DNA from: an uncultured Eubacteriales bacterium
GTDB taxonomy: Bacteria; Bacillota; Clostridia; Oscillospirales; Oscillospiraceae
Assembly (NCBI GenBank): GCA_900079765.1
Contig: LT599017.1
Location: 372,001 to 436,000, forward strand
Direction: 5' to 3'
DNA length: 64,000 nt
The position numbers and the translations under genes were made by a program. The notes under the pieces were generated by a model. It was given only the letters and a program-made list of their open reading frames with translations, searched no databases and was not told where the DNA came from. This document shows positions 43,794 through 53,531 of this stretch, piece by piece. Each line of letters starts with the position of its first letter. Within the stretch, counting starts at the first letter, position 1.

Positions 43794-44867
43794 ATGTCTA
43801 TTCCCAAGACAATGAAGGCCCTGGTGGCCTACAGCAAGGACAAATACGTCTTCGAGCCCGCCTACCCGACCCCCGAGTGCGGGCCCGACGACATCATCCT
43901 CAAGGTGGAGGGCTGCGGCGTCTGTGCCGGGGACCTCAAGTGCCAGCACGGCGCGGCCATGTTCTGGGGCGGGGATGGCCAGCCCAGTTGGGTGGAGCCC
44001 CCCTTCATCCCCGGCCATGAGTTCTTGGGCGTGGCGGTCGAGGTAGGCGCAAACGTAAAGGATTTTGCCGTGGGCGATCGGCTCACCGCCGAGCAGATCT
44101 TCCCCTGCGACGAGTGCCGGTTCTGCAGGGACGGGCACTACTGGATGTGCCAGCCCCACAAGACCTTCGGCTTTTTTGAAAGCTGCAACGGCGGCATGGC
44201 CGAATATATGCGCCTGCCCAAGAACGCCCGGGTACATAAAGTTCCCCACGACCTGCCCCTGAAAGACGCCCTGCTCATCGAGCCCTATGCCTGCGCCAAG
44301 CACTGCGTGGACCGGGCCGACATTCAGGCTACCGACGTGGTGGTCCTCTCCGGCGCGGGGACTTTGGGCCTGGGCATGGTGGCCTATGCCCGGCAGCGCA
44401 ATCCCAAGCGCCTCATCGTCCTGGATATGAAGGACGAGCGCCTCGAGAAGGCCACGGAGCTGGGGGCCGACCTTGTATGGAACCCCGGCAAGATGGACGT
44501 GCAGGCCGAAATTTTAAAACTCACGGACGGGTACGGCTGCGACACCTATATCGAAGCCACCGGGCACCCCTCCTCGGTGACCCAGGGCCTCCAGATGGTG
44601 CGCAAGCTGGGCCGGTTCGTGGAGTTCTCCGTCTTTGGCGAGCCCACCACCGTGGACTGGTCTATCATCGGGGATCGGAAGGAGCTGGATATCTTGGGCT
44701 CCCATCTCTCCCCCTATTGCTATCCCTACGTCATCGAGCACATCGCCGACGGCACCCTGGGTACGGACGGCGTGGTCAGCAAGACCTTCCCCATCGAGCA
44801 GTGGGCCGAGGCGTTTGATCACGCCAGCGGCAAGTACGGGGACTTCAAGGTCGCCATCACCTTTTAA
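43794..44867 (+). CDS. Zinc-dependent alcohol dehydrogenase (erythritol/threitol dehydrogenase-like)
   Basis: 357 residues of the medium-chain dehydrogenase family. Catalytic zinc ligands C44 (GCGVCAGD) and H75/E76 (IPGHEFLG); structural zinc C105, C108, C111 and C119 (PCDECRFCRDGHYWMC); NAD site LSGAGTLGLGM. The pattern CAGDLKCQHGAAMFWGG and EPYACAKHCVDRADI resembles dehydrogenases acting on erythritol or L-threitol. ATG at 43794 follows AAAGGTGGAG. Together with the FGGY kinase that follows, it fits a polyol-to-ketose-to-phosphate route; substrate identity is inferred only. Confidence 0.9.
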   Translation: MSIPKTMKALVAYSKDKYVFEPAYPTPECGPDDIILKVEGCGVCAGDLKCQHGAAMFWGGDGQPSWVEPPFIPGHEFLGVAVEVGANVKDFAVGDRLTAEQIFPCDECRFCRDGHYWMCQPHKTFGFFESCNGGMAEYMRLPKNARVHKVPHDLPLKDALLIEPYACAKHCVDRADIQATDVVVLSGAGTLGLGMVAYARQRNPKRLIVLDMKDERLEKATELGADLVWNPGKMDVQAEILKLTDGYGCDTYIEATGHPSSVTQGLQMVRKLGRFVEFSVFGEPTTVDWSIIGDRKELDILGSHLSPYCYPYVIEHIADGTLGTDGVVSKTFPIEQWAEAFDHASGKYGDFKVAITF

Positions 44868-44882
44868 GGGAGGGAGAGCGCC

Positions 44883-46403
44883 GTGGACTATTTGATTGGC
44901 ACAGACATCGGTACCTCAGGCACCAAGAGTATCCTGATGGATGCGGCGGGAAACCTGATCGCCCAGGACTTGCAGGAGTATGACGTGCTCACCCCCCGAC
45001 CCCTCTGGGCCGAACAGTGGCCCGATGTCTGGCTGGAGGCTGCCAAACGGTCCGTCCGCACTGCTGTGGAGAAGTCGGGGGTGGACCCCAAGGAAATTAA
45101 GGGCCTATGCATCAGCGGACTGTACGGCGGGTCCGGCGTGCCAGTGGATGAGAGCCTGGAGCCCGTACGCCCCTGCCTCATCTGGATGGACCGCCGGGCG
45201 ACGGAGCAGGAGCGGTGGGTAAAGGAGCACGTGGACCCTGAGAAGCTCGCCCGCATCACCCACAACGGCACCGACCCCTACTATGGCTACACCAAAATTC
45301 TCTGGGTGCGCGACAACGAGCCCGGGAATTGGGCGCGCACACGCCTCTTCCTGCCCCCCAACGCCTATATTATCTATAAGTTCACCGGGGAGGTGGCCAT
45401 CGACTATTCCTCGGCGGGCAATATCGGCGGCATCTTCGACATGAACACCCGGGCGTGGTCCTGTGACTTGATGGACGACATGGGCATTCCCCGCTCCATG
45501 ATGCCGGAGCGTTTTGTGGAGAACACCGAGGCGGTGGGCGCGCTCACGGCCGAGAGTGCCGACGCCCTGGGTCTCTGCGCCGGTACCCCGGTCTTCAACG
45601 GCGGCGTGGACTGCGGCGTGGCAACTTTGGGGCTGGGCGTCTTCGAGCCGGGGGAGTATGTGGCCGCCATCGGCACCTCGATGTGCGCCGCCCTTATCCA
45701 CGATCAGCCCATCGCCGCCAAGGACCTCATTGAGTGGCCCTACCTCTACGACGCAAAGCACCTCTCCTACTCCTTCGGCGGCGGGGCCACCGCGGGCGCG
45801 GTGGTCAAGTGGTTCCGCGACACCTTCGCCGCCGAGGAGAAACGCGCCGAGGAGGCGGGGGGAAAGAATGCCTACGCCGTCCTGGACGGACAGGCCGCCC
45901 AAATCCCCTCCGGGAGCGAGGGGCTGGTGGTGCTGCCCTACTTCATGGGGGAGCGCAGCCCCCTCTGGGACACCGACGCCAAGGGCGTCATCTTCGGCCT
46001 CTCCCTCGTCCACACCCGGGCTCATATCTACCGGGCCTTCCTGGAGGCGGTGGCCTACTCTCTGCGGCACACCATGGAGTCCTGCGGGGCCGAGCTGGGG
46101 GAGAGCATTCTGCTGGCGGGGGGCGTGAGCAAGTCTCCCCTCTGGCGGCGGATCTTCGCCGACGTGACCGGCCACAGCGTCATCTGCCCCATCAACGACG
46201 TGGAGGCAAACCTCGGCGATGTGATGCTGGCCGGGCTGGGTACCGGCGTAGTGACGGTGAAGGACCTGAAGGGCTGGCGGGTGCTTGGCGAGAAGATCAG
46301 CCCCGACCCCGAGTCCCACGCACGGTACAATAAGTACTATCAGCTCTACCGGGACCTCTACACCGACCTCAAGGAAAGCATGGCCCGGGCCTCAAAATTA
46401 TAG
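44883..46403 (+). CDS. FGGY-family carbohydrate kinase (GTG start)
   Basis: 506 residues. ATP-binding start LIGTDIGTSGTKSILMD, the FGGY domain signatures GGVDCGVATLGLGVF, AAIGTSMCAAL, FMGERSPLWDTDAKG and LLAGGVSKSPLWRRIFADV. Closest in pattern to xylulokinase-like members. It would phosphorylate the ketose made by the alcohol dehydrogenase. GTG at 44883 follows AGGGAGGGAG. It is the last gene of the operon; the terminator hairpin begins within its stop codon. Confidence 0.93.
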   Translation: MDYLIGTDIGTSGTKSILMDAAGNLIAQDLQEYDVLTPRPLWAEQWPDVWLEAAKRSVRTAVEKSGVDPKEIKGLCISGLYGGSGVPVDESLEPVRPCLIWMDRRATEQERWVKEHVDPEKLARITHNGTDPYYGYTKILWVRDNEPGNWARTRLFLPPNAYIIYKFTGEVAIDYSSAGNIGGIFDMNTRAWSCDLMDDMGIPRSMMPERFVENTEAVGALTAESADALGLCAGTPVFNGGVDCGVATLGLGVFEPGEYVAAIGTSMCAALIHDQPIAAKDLIEWPYLYDAKHLSYSFGGGATAGAVVKWFRDTFAAEEKRAEEAGGKNAYAVLDGQAAQIPSGSEGLVVLPYFMGERSPLWDTDAKGVIFGLSLVHTRAHIYRAFLEAVAYSLRHTMESCGAELGESILLAGGVSKSPLWRRIFADVTGHSVICPINDVEANLGDVMLAGLGTGVVTVKDLKGWRVLGEKISPDPESHARYNKYYQLYRDLYTDLKESMARASKL

Positions 46404-46442
46404 AAAAAGAGACGCTATCCATCGGGTAGCGTCTCTTTTTCT
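46402..46442 (+). terminator. Terminator overlapping the FGGY kinase stop codon
   Basis: AGAAAAAGAGACGCTA (46402-46417) pairs perfectly over 16 bp with 46427-46442, whose end (CTCTTTTTCT) supplies the U-rich side. The stem starts inside the TAG stop. Confidence 0.88.
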
Positions 46443-46529
46443 ACCCTCGAGCAAGCACTGTTTGCGGCAGAGCGGCGACAAGAGCGGGCGATTCTCCTTC
46501 TGGTCTCCTGCTTGATCGGGGGTACGGGC

Positions 46530-46576
46530 AAAAAACGGCCGGTATAAGTGAGCGGGGCCCTGTCCGGTGACCGGCC
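46530..46576 (-). terminator. Terminator of the aldose-epimerase-like gene
   Basis: On the minus strand GGCCGGT and ACCGGCC (46570-46576 and 46537-46543) flank a 26-base GC-rich loop with extra pairing, and a run of six U follows directly. Confidence 0.7.
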
Positions 46577-46621
46577 TTGCCCTATTGGACGACCGGTTTG
46601 GCCTTAGACCTTAACGGGTGT

Positions 46622-47602
46622 TCAGAATGCAGAGGCCCCTGTGAATAGCTCAAAGCAAAGGGTAAAGCGGCGCTCCTCACCGGGGGCAATCGTCTGGAGC
46701 CGCCCTTGGCGGCGCTCCTCAAGACGACCGCCAGGGTAGCAGTTGCCGGGCTCCAGCCCCATGACGTATTCGCTCCGCCCCATCATCTTCCACTGGGTAA
46801 AGTAGGGGAGCTCCTCGGGGTCGAAACGAATCATAAGGCCCTGGCCTAGCTCCGGGTTGTAGAGCCCGGCGACCCCCTTATCTTCAAAACGGTGGAAATA
46901 GCATTGCTCCTTAAACCCCGCCTGGGGTGGTTCCACCTTGCTCCAGGTATCCATACCCTCGGCGGCGCGAGGATCCCGGGGCGTCACTTGCGCGGAGGGA
47001 ATATAGAGTCTTGCGCGTTCTGAGAGCAGGGGGTAGCCCAGATTGATATGGTAGAGGAGCATTAGGGGGACCGTACGGTCTCCCACATTTTTTACTTTAT
47101 CCGAGAGTAGGAGAGTATTCTCGGTTCGGGAGCAGGATATGGTCCGTGTCAGCACCAGCTTGTCTGCAAAGAACCCTCCATGCGGGACAACGGCTTTGAT
47201 TGTAATGTTTTCCTCGTCCATGTCCCAAAAAATGTGCTCGGCAGGCAGATTTCCGACAGCGCCATGGAGAGGGAGGGCTTCCTTATCATCCACGCAAGGC
47301 GCACCTACGTTGCTGAGTCCGCAGGTGGCGAGAAACCCGCCGGTAAAGCTCTTTTCCGAGCCTTTGCCCACACCGTCGTAGTACGCTGGGTGGACATAGC
47401 CGCTAGCAGAGAAAAAGCCGCAGTTGCGGCCGTGAAAGGAGAGTCGCGAGAGATCGGCGCACCGGTCGGCAGATACGGTGAATTCCAGGCCCAGACCGTT
47501 GCGCACCTCAAAAAGGCGCATGCCATCGCCCCGTCCGCCCACCAGCCGATGCTCCTCCACGCCGCAGACCTGGGAGAGCTGATCCAAATAGTTCCCGTTC
47601 AT
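46622..47602 (-). CDS. Aldose-1-epimerase-like protein (DUF4432 type)
   Basis: 326 residues of the galactose-mutarotase-like beta-sandwich fold. Features: EEHRLVGGRGDGMRLFEV, SADRCADLSRLSFHGRN, GGFLATCGLSNVG, PLHGAVGNLPAEH and YVMGLEPGNCYPGG. The DUF4432 group is common near sugar catabolic operons; it is thought to bind or epimerise aldoses. ATG at 47602 after AAAGGGGG. It is divergent from the GH92 alpha-mannosidase gene, so mutarotation of released mannose is a fitting guess. No signal peptide, so it acts in the cytoplasm. Confidence 0.85.
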   Translation of the reverse strand: MNGNYLDQLSQVCGVEEHRLVGGRGDGMRLFEVRNGLGLEFTVSADRCADLSRLSFHGRNCGFFSASGYVHPAYYDGVGKGSEKSFTGGFLATCGLSNVGAPCVDDKEALPLHGAVGNLPAEHIFWDMDEENITIKAVVPHGGFFADKLVLTRTISCSRTENTLLLSDKVKNVGDRTVPLMLLYHINLGYPLLSERARLYIPSAQVTPRDPRAAEGMDTWSKVEPPQAGFKEQCYFHRFEDKGVAGLYNPELGQGLMIRFDPEELPYFTQWKMMGRSEYVMGLEPGNCYPGGRLEERRQGRLQTIAPGEERRFTLCFELFTGASAF

Positions 47603-47911
47603 CCTCTGTCCCCCTTTGGATGCCAGTATAAGCGCAGCGGCGCGAAAAAGTCAACAGTTTCATGGAAATGCATGGAGACGATAAAGAACGGGCAAATAAA
47701 AAACAAAATTTTTAAGGAAAATAAGGAGAAGTAACATTAAAGTGCAAAATTCGACACAAAAAGTGCACAAAGAAAAAAGGAAAATGTAGTGAGGCAAAAA
47801 GAAACTCCAATAAATTCCCCCCCTAAATATAAAAATTGCCACCTTTTCCGTCCAATGCGCCTCCCGCTATAATTGTGATACACCAAAAGAGAAAGAGAGG
47901 CGGATAACAGC
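47603..47911 (+). promoter_or_regulatory. GH92 promoter region with shared upstream element
   Basis: 309 AT-rich bases. The -10 TATAAT is at 47868-47873, the -35 is poor (TTTCCG, 47845-47850, 17-bp spacer), and an unusual C-rich element lies at 47807-47828. A weak -35 with a conserved upstream box indicates an activator-dependent promoter. The ribosome site is GAGAGGCGG before the GH92 ATG. Nothing else was recognised. Confidence 0.7.
47807..47828 (+). promoter_or_regulatory. C7 promoter element, copy 1
   Basis: CCAATAAATT, seven C, then TAAAT; the first base is 61 bp before the GH92 -10. The same sequence, less one T, occurs before the ABC transporter operon at 53532-53552. Confidence 0.7.
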
Positions 47912-50900
47912 ATGAAACGAATTCTCAGCATGGTACTATGCGTCACCATGGCCCTGTCCCTGCTCCCGGCCTCCGCGCTTGCGGCGGGCCCGGCGGAAAC
48001 GCCGGGGAAGAGCCTTGCGGACTATCCAGACCTATTGTTCGGCGTGGGCAGCGCCACCTCGGCGGGTCCGACCCTTCCCGGCGGGTCCATCCACCCCAGC
48101 CCCGAGACAAAGAGCAAGGACAACGGCGGATACAGCCGGAATTCGCCCATCGTCGGCTTTGGGCAGCTCTACGCCCAGGGTACAGGCGGGACAAAGAGCT
48201 ATGGAAACTTCCTCCTTGCACCCATGCTGGGGGGAAATATCGAACTTAACGACAGCAATCGCGCCGTGCAGGCAAAGGCGGGAACCGAGACCGCCAAGTG
48301 TTATGAGTACTCCGTGGAGCTGGAGAACGGCATCAAGGCGGCGGTGACCCCCACGCACAACGCCGCTATCTACTCTTTTGAGTTTCCGGCGGGCGAGGAC
48401 GCCTCTTTCCTGCTGGACGCCGCCCGGAAACAGGATAAATCGAATGCGATGAAAAAGGGCAGCGTGACGGTGGACCCGGAGACCCACACCATCAGCGGCG
48501 GTGGCACCTTCAGCGGAAACTGGAACCCGGCGAACTGGAATATGTATTTTGCCCTCGAGTTTGATACCGACTTTACGGAGATCGGTGTCTTTGAGGACAG
48601 TACATTGACGACCTATACCGAGAAGACCACGGTATCCATAGACTCGGAAAAACGGCTGGGAGCCTATGTGAAATTCGCCCAGCCTGCCACGGAGGCGGAG
48701 CCGGAACCCCTGACGGTAAAAGTAAAGCTCGCCATCTCCTTTGAGAGTGAGGAGAAGGCAAAGGAGTTCCTGGATGAGCAGATCCCGGCCTATGATTACG
48801 ATGCGGTTCGCGACGAGGCCAAGTCTGTCTGGGAGGACCGGCTCGACGCCATTGAGATCGAGACCAGCGACGAGGCGCTGCTGCGGCAGTTCTACACCGC
48901 CCTCTATCACACCAATGTGGAGCCCCGTGACCGGGTGTCGGACCACGGGGACTGGGACGACTTCTACACCATCTGGGACTCCTGGAAAACGGCCTTCCCG
49001 CTGAAGACGTTCTTCTATCCCGAGCAGGTGGGGTCCATTATCGCCTCGTTTATCGACCGCGCGGAGCGCAATGAAACCATCATCATGTCCGACGCCTTTA
49101 TCCAGGGTCAGGAGTTCGTCTGCGGACAGGGCGGAAATGACATTGAGAACATCATCGCCGACGCCTGCCTCAAGGATATCCCTTTGCCAGAGGGATATGA
49201 TTGGGAGAGAGCCTATAACGCGGTCATTAAGAGTGCCGAGCGGATGCGAACACCCGAGTATGTCATGAAGGGATACGCGGTGGAGGGACAGCGTAAGACG
49301 GTCAGCGGAGCAAGCTACTCCTCCAGGCTGCACGCCGGTTCCGCCACTCAGGGTTTCGCCATCAACGATTTCGCGGTGGCGCAGATGGCTAAGAAACTGG
49401 GCAAGACAGAGGATTATGAGTTCTATCTCAATCGCTCCATGAACTGGAGAAACGCGTGGAACCCGAACGTGGAGAGCGATGGCTTCTACGGCTTCCCCCA
49501 GAACCCCAACAGCGACGGCACGTTCGCCGCAGGCTACAATCCCAAGAAGCCCAGCTACAACACCAATTTCTATGAGGCCACCGGCTGGGACTCCTGCTTT
49601 ACCAACCGCAACGACATGCCCGGCCTGATTGAGGCTATGGGCGGACGGCAGAAATTTATCGAGCGCCTGCAGTGGGCCTGCGACCACAGCATAAACTATG
49701 GCAATGATGACGGCGGTGCGGAGGGCTATCTTAACTTTACCAACGAGCCGTCCATGCACATCCCCTGGCTTTTCTGTACCGACGAGGTCAAGCGGCCCGA
49801 CCTAGCCGCCGAGACCATCAATCGAATCCTCACAGAGCGCTTCCTCAAGGACGGCATCAACGACTACCCCGGCGACGAGGACGGCGGCGCTATGTCCTCC
49901 TACCTCATCTTCATGCTGAGCGGCTTCTTCCCCTACTCCCCAACGAACGACTACTATCTCCACGGGGCGCGGCTGCCCCGCATTACCTTCCGCCTCGGGA
50001 ACGGGAAGAGCTTTGTCATCACCGGCGAGAATACCGGCGAGAACAATATCTACGTCCAGTCCGCCACCTGGCAGGGGCAGGATTTCAACGAGTGCAAGCT
50101 GACCTATGGGCAGATCATGGAGGGCGGTGAACTGCACTTTGTGATGGGCAGCGAGCCCAGCCGCTGGGCGAGAATGGAGGATAACACTCCGCCCACGGAC
50201 GTGACCGGCCTTACCTACGACGCGGAGAGCGCCGTGGGGGGAAAGACGGTACTGACCTGGAACGCCTCCGCGGACGAGGGCGAGGGCGTCGCCCGCTATG
50301 ACGTCTACCGCAGCGACAAAATCGTCTTTGAGTGTAACGAAGAGACTTTCGTGGGTTCGGTGACTCAGACGACCTTTGAAGAGATGCCGGAAGTACCTAC
50401 CCGCTACTGGTACCGCGTGGTGGCTGTGGACGGTGCCGAAAACAGAGCGAATGCCGCCGAGGTGTGCGTCAGCCTAAGCTATGACAGCGAGCCGCCCGAG
50501 CAGGTGACCGGGCTCCGGGTCGACGGTGCACTGCTGGATAACGGCATTGTCAAGCTGAGCTGGACGGAGTCCCACGACAATGTGGGCGTTACATCCTACA
50601 ACGTATACCGGAGCAATCATGTAGACTTTACCATCAGCAGCGATACGCTGCTGACGGCGGTGCAGTCTCCGGCTATTACGGACTTCCTCTCCGCGGCCGG
50701 AACCTACTATTACCGCGTCACCGCCCGGGACGCCTACGGCAATATTTCCGAACCGTCGGACTGCGTGGCCGCTGAGGTCGCAGGCGGGCTTCCCGACGAT
50801 ATGGAGGCCACACCCGGCGTCAACCAAGCCAAGGGCAAAACGGCGAAGGTAAACGGCCAGACAAACATTGATAAGGAAGGAGCCGACAAGGCAGTAGACG

Positions 50901-53452
50901 GCAGCATCAGCACAAAATGGTGTGTCAAGAGTACCGGGAGCAACGGGGGCACCGGGGAGGTCGCCGCCGGGACGCCGCTGAACAATCCGCATTGGCTGGA
51001 AATCGACCTGGTAAAGCCCACCCTATTGAACCGCTGGGTCGTTACCCACGCGGGAGGAGGCTCTCCTGCGGAGGGTAAGGGCTACAACACGCAGGAGTTT
51101 AAACTGCAGTATTGGAACGGCACAGCCTGGGCCGACGCCGACGTGGTGACCGGGAACAAGGACAACGTGACCGACCGGACCTTCTCCACTGTGATAACGA
51201 CCAAGGTGCGCATGGAGATCACCAGGGCGGTACAGGATAACTGCACAGAGAACAATAAGGTTCAGACTGCCCGCATCTATGAGGTAGAGCTGTATTCCCC
51301 CAAGCTGGAGAGCGAGTACGACGGCTCTCTGATGGAGCTGAGCGGCGTGAAACTGGCGGTCAACAGCCAGGCCGCCGACGCTGAGGGTCCCGCAAAGGCT
51401 TGTGACGGCGATGAGAACACCAAGTGGAGCGCCAGGTTCCAGATGGCCGACAAGACGGTGGAAGCGCCCGAGGGCGCCGAGGCCTTTGCCGATGGCGTGT
51501 CCTGGATGAGTATCGATCTGGGTGAGGTGTGCGTGGTCGACAGACTGACCTATCTTGGCGGCGGAAAGGAAAAGCCCGAGTTCCGCACCAAGGAGCTGTA
51601 TCTGCAGACGAGTGCGGACGGAGTGAACTGGACTTACACCAAGGAGGGTGCCTGGAAGGATGGGGACGAGCAGGTACCCACAAAACTGGAGTATTCGTTC
51701 CAGGAGTCCATCACGTCGCGATATTTCCGTCTGGTGCTCCCGGTCAGAGGCGTCAGCGACGGGGAGCGGGGCAACACGAACGCCCGGGTATTTGAGTTCC
51801 ACCTCTTCGGCGAAAAGCTGGTCAATGAGAACAAGATCACCATCGCACCCGCCGACGGTGCGAACGTACGGACGTCTAAGACGAACGCAGCCCCTGGTGA
51901 CAAGATTGACGTCGACGTGGAGTATACCAGAGCGGACAGGGAATTCGTAAAGCTGCTGGTGACAGGCGAGAGCGGAACGCCGGTACCTGTCGCACAGTAC
52001 GGCGAAATGCTCAAGTTCAACTTTACCATGCCCAATGAGCCCGTAAAGATCAAGGCCTATTCGCGGTTCGTCGTCGACGCCGACCGGGAAGCCCTTCAGG
52101 TGGCGCTGTACGCGCTCAAGGATGGCGAAATCACCGTCGCCGCTGACGCGGACACCGATGAGATCGAGCGTGAGGTACGGGCCTATGTGGCCCGGCTCCT
52201 CGCTGGAGCGCCCGGTGCCGAAGGCGTAACCGCCGAAATCGAAGAGACGGAGACCTTCGGGACGTTCAAGGTCACGCTGGAGAAGAACGGTATCATGGTC
52301 GTCAAGGACCTCGCCATGACGCTCAGCGGCTACCGGTACAAAATCAGCGGCATGTCGGACGTGCCCGGCGTGACCGTTCCTTACGGTACTGCGAAGGAGG
52401 AGCTGGGCCTGCCCGAGCGGGTGAAGGTCACCTTCCGCGAGGGCGGAGAGAAGGAAGTCGCCGTCAGCTGGGAATGCGCGGAGTTCATCAAGGACCGCGC
52501 GGGTGCCTATCGCTTTATTGGCACGATTGCCTCCGGGGAGGACTACGCGAACCCGGAGGAACTGACCGCCTCCTGTGAGGTGACGGTCAGCCACGCACCC
52601 AGCTATAGCACCGGAGATACAACGACAAGGACCGAGAAAAATCCGGACGGGAGCACCACCAAGACCGTCAAAAACAAGACCACCGGGACGGTGACCGAGA
52701 CCACCACCTACCCCGACGGCACGCAGATCGTGGCCACCACGCCCAAGGGCGGGGAGAGCTCCATTAAGGTCGCGGTTCCCAAGGGCAAGGATAGCGTCAC
52801 CATCACCATTCCCACGGGGGAGATACTGACCTCCGGCACCGTGGCGGTCATAGTGAATGTGGACGGCTCGGAGGAAGTAGTAAAGACCTCCGTCGCCACC
52901 AGCTGGGGATTGCGCATCACCCTTGCAGAGGGGGCCACTCTCAAGCTGGTGGACAACAGCAAGGACTTTACCGACGTAGCGGAGCACAACTGGGCCTATG
53001 ATGCGGTGCAGTTCACCGCGAGCCGCGAGCTCTTCAACGGTACCGGAGCGGACAGCTTTAGTCCCACCGGCGATATGACCCGCGCCATGCTGGTCACCGT
53101 CCTGGCCCGTCTGGACGGGCAGGATACCGCCGCCGGCGAGACGTGGTACTCGAGAGCCATAGCCTGGGGCGTGGAGAACGGCATTACCGACGGCGCCAAC
53201 GCCGAGATGAGCATCACCCGCGAGAGTCTGGTGGTCATGCTGTACCGCTACGCCAAGGCGGAGCCCGCCAACGGCGCGGCGCTCCATGAATTCCCTGATG
53301 CCGACAAGGTGTCCGGCTGGGCGACCGAAGCCGTGAACTGGGCGGTGGCAAACGGCATCCTTACCGGCAACGGAGCAGGCGAGCTCAATCCCGGCGGCAA
53401 TGCCAGCCGCGCCGAGGTCGCCACGATCCTCCAAAGATTTATTTCGCTATAA
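47912..53452 (+). CDS. SLH-anchored secreted GH92 alpha-mannosidase
   Basis: 1846 residues. Signal peptide (1-25); GH92 N- and C-terminal catalytic regions (about 35-750) with the family's general-acid segment FTNEPSMHIPW (about 608-618) and DYPGDEDGGAMSSYLIFMLS (about 650-670); two fibronectin type III domains (about 755-950); two F5/8-type C (CBM32-like) domains (about 965-1130 and 1135-1300), the first opening with AKVNGQTNIDKEGADKAVDG; Big/Ig-like spacer domains; and three SLH domains at the end (about 1686-1846). GH92 enzymes are exo-acting alpha-mannosidases on N-glycan-type mannans, calcium-dependent. The SLH end fixes it to the cell wall, and the carbohydrate-binding domains hold host glycans near the cell. 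Monocistronic, with its own promoter and terminator. Confidence 0.93.
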   Translation: MKRILSMVLCVTMALSLLPASALAAGPAETPGKSLADYPDLLFGVGSATSAGPTLPGGSIHPSPETKSKDNGGYSRNSPIVGFGQLYAQGTGGTKSYGNFLLAPMLGGNIELNDSNRAVQAKAGTETAKCYEYSVELENGIKAAVTPTHNAAIYSFEFPAGEDASFLLDAARKQDKSNAMKKGSVTVDPETHTISGGGTFSGNWNPANWNMYFALEFDTDFTEIGVFEDSTLTTYTEKTTVSIDSEKRLGAYVKFAQPATEAEPEPLTVKVKLAISFESEEKAKEFLDEQIPAYDYDAVRDEAKSVWEDRLDAIEIETSDEALLRQFYTALYHTNVEPRDRVSDHGDWDDFYTIWDSWKTAFPLKTFFYPEQVGSIIASFIDRAERNETIIMSDAFIQGQEFVCGQGGNDIENIIADACLKDIPLPEGYDWERAYNAVIKSAERMRTPEYVMKGYAVEGQRKTVSGASYSSRLHAGSATQGFAINDFAVAQMAKKLGKTEDYEFYLNRSMNWRNAWNPNVESDGFYGFPQNPNSDGTFAAGYNPKKPSYNTNFYEATGWDSCFTNRNDMPGLIEAMGGRQKFIERLQWACDHSINYGNDDGGAEGYLNFTNEPSMHIPWLFCTDEVKRPDLAAETINRILTERFLKDGINDYPGDEDGGAMSSYLIFMLSGFFPYSPTNDYYLHGARLPRITFRLGNGKSFVITGENTGENNIYVQSATWQGQDFNECKLTYGQIMEGGELHFVMGSEPSRWARMEDNTPPTDVTGLTYDAESAVGGKTVLTWNASADEGEGVARYDVYRSDKIVFECNEETFVGSVTQTTFEEMPEVPTRYWYRVVAVDGAENRANAAEVCVSLSYDSEPPEQVTGLRVDGALLDNGIVKLSWTESHDNVGVTSYNVYRSNHVDFTISSDTLLTAVQSPAITDFLSAAGTYYYRVTARDAYGNISEPSDCVAAEVAGGLPDDMEATPGVNQAKGKTAKVNGQTNIDKEGADKAVDGSISTKWCVKSTGSNGGTGEVAAGTPLNNPHWLEIDLVKPTLLNRWVVTHAGGGSPAEGKGYNTQEFKLQYWNGTAWADADVVTGNKDNVTDRTFSTVITTKVRMEITRAVQDNCTENNKVQTARIYEVELYSPKLESEYDGSLMELSGVKLAVNSQAADAEGPAKACDGDENTKWSARFQMADKTVEAPEGAEAFADGVSWMSIDLGEVCVVDRLTYLGGGKEKPEFRTKELYLQTSADGVNWTYTKEGAWKDGDEQVPTKLEYSFQESITSRYFRLVLPVRGVSDGERGNTNARVFEFHLFGEKLVNENKITIAPADGANVRTSKTNAAPGDKIDVDVEYTRADREFVKLLVTGESGTPVPVAQYGEMLKFNFTMPNEPVKIKAYSRFVVDADREALQVALYALKDGEITVAADADTDEIEREVRAYVARLLAGAPGAEGVTAEIEETETFGTFKVTLEKNGIMVVKDLAMTLSGYRYKISGMSDVPGVTVPYGTAKEELGLPERVKVTFREGGEKEVAVSWECAEFIKDRAGAYRFIGTIASGEDYANPEELTASCEVTVSHAPSYSTGDTTTRTEKNPDGSTTKTVKNKTTGTVTETTTYPDGTQIVATTPKGGESSIKVAVPKGKDSVTITIPTGEILTSGTVAVIVNVDGSEEVVKTSVATSWGLRITLAEGATLKLVDNSKDFTDVAEHNWAYDAVQFTASRELFNGTGADSFSPTGDMTRAMLVTVLARLDGQDTAAGETWYSRAIAWGVENGITDGANAEMSITRESLVVMLYRYAKAEPANGAALHEFPDADKVSGWATEAVNWAVANGILTGNGAGELNPGGNASRAEVATILQRFISL

Positions 53453-53456
53453 ACCA

Positions 53457-53504
53457 AAAATGGACCTCCGCCGGAGCAGCCCCTCCGGTGGAGGTCCATT
53501 TTAC
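53457..53504 (+). terminator. Terminator of the GH92 gene
   Basis: Arms 53457-53476 and 53483-53502 (AAAATGGACCTCCGCCGGAG with its near-perfect complement, one G-U pair) form a 20-bp stem ending in TTTT. Confidence 0.9.
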
Positions 53505-53531
53505 ACACGTTTTTTCGGGAAAAGGAAAACC

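Noticed and set aside
51023-53434. 803-codon minus-strand frame across the end of the GH92 gene
   Set aside because: Mirror frame of a clear SLH-ended protein; no recognisable domain and no start signals.
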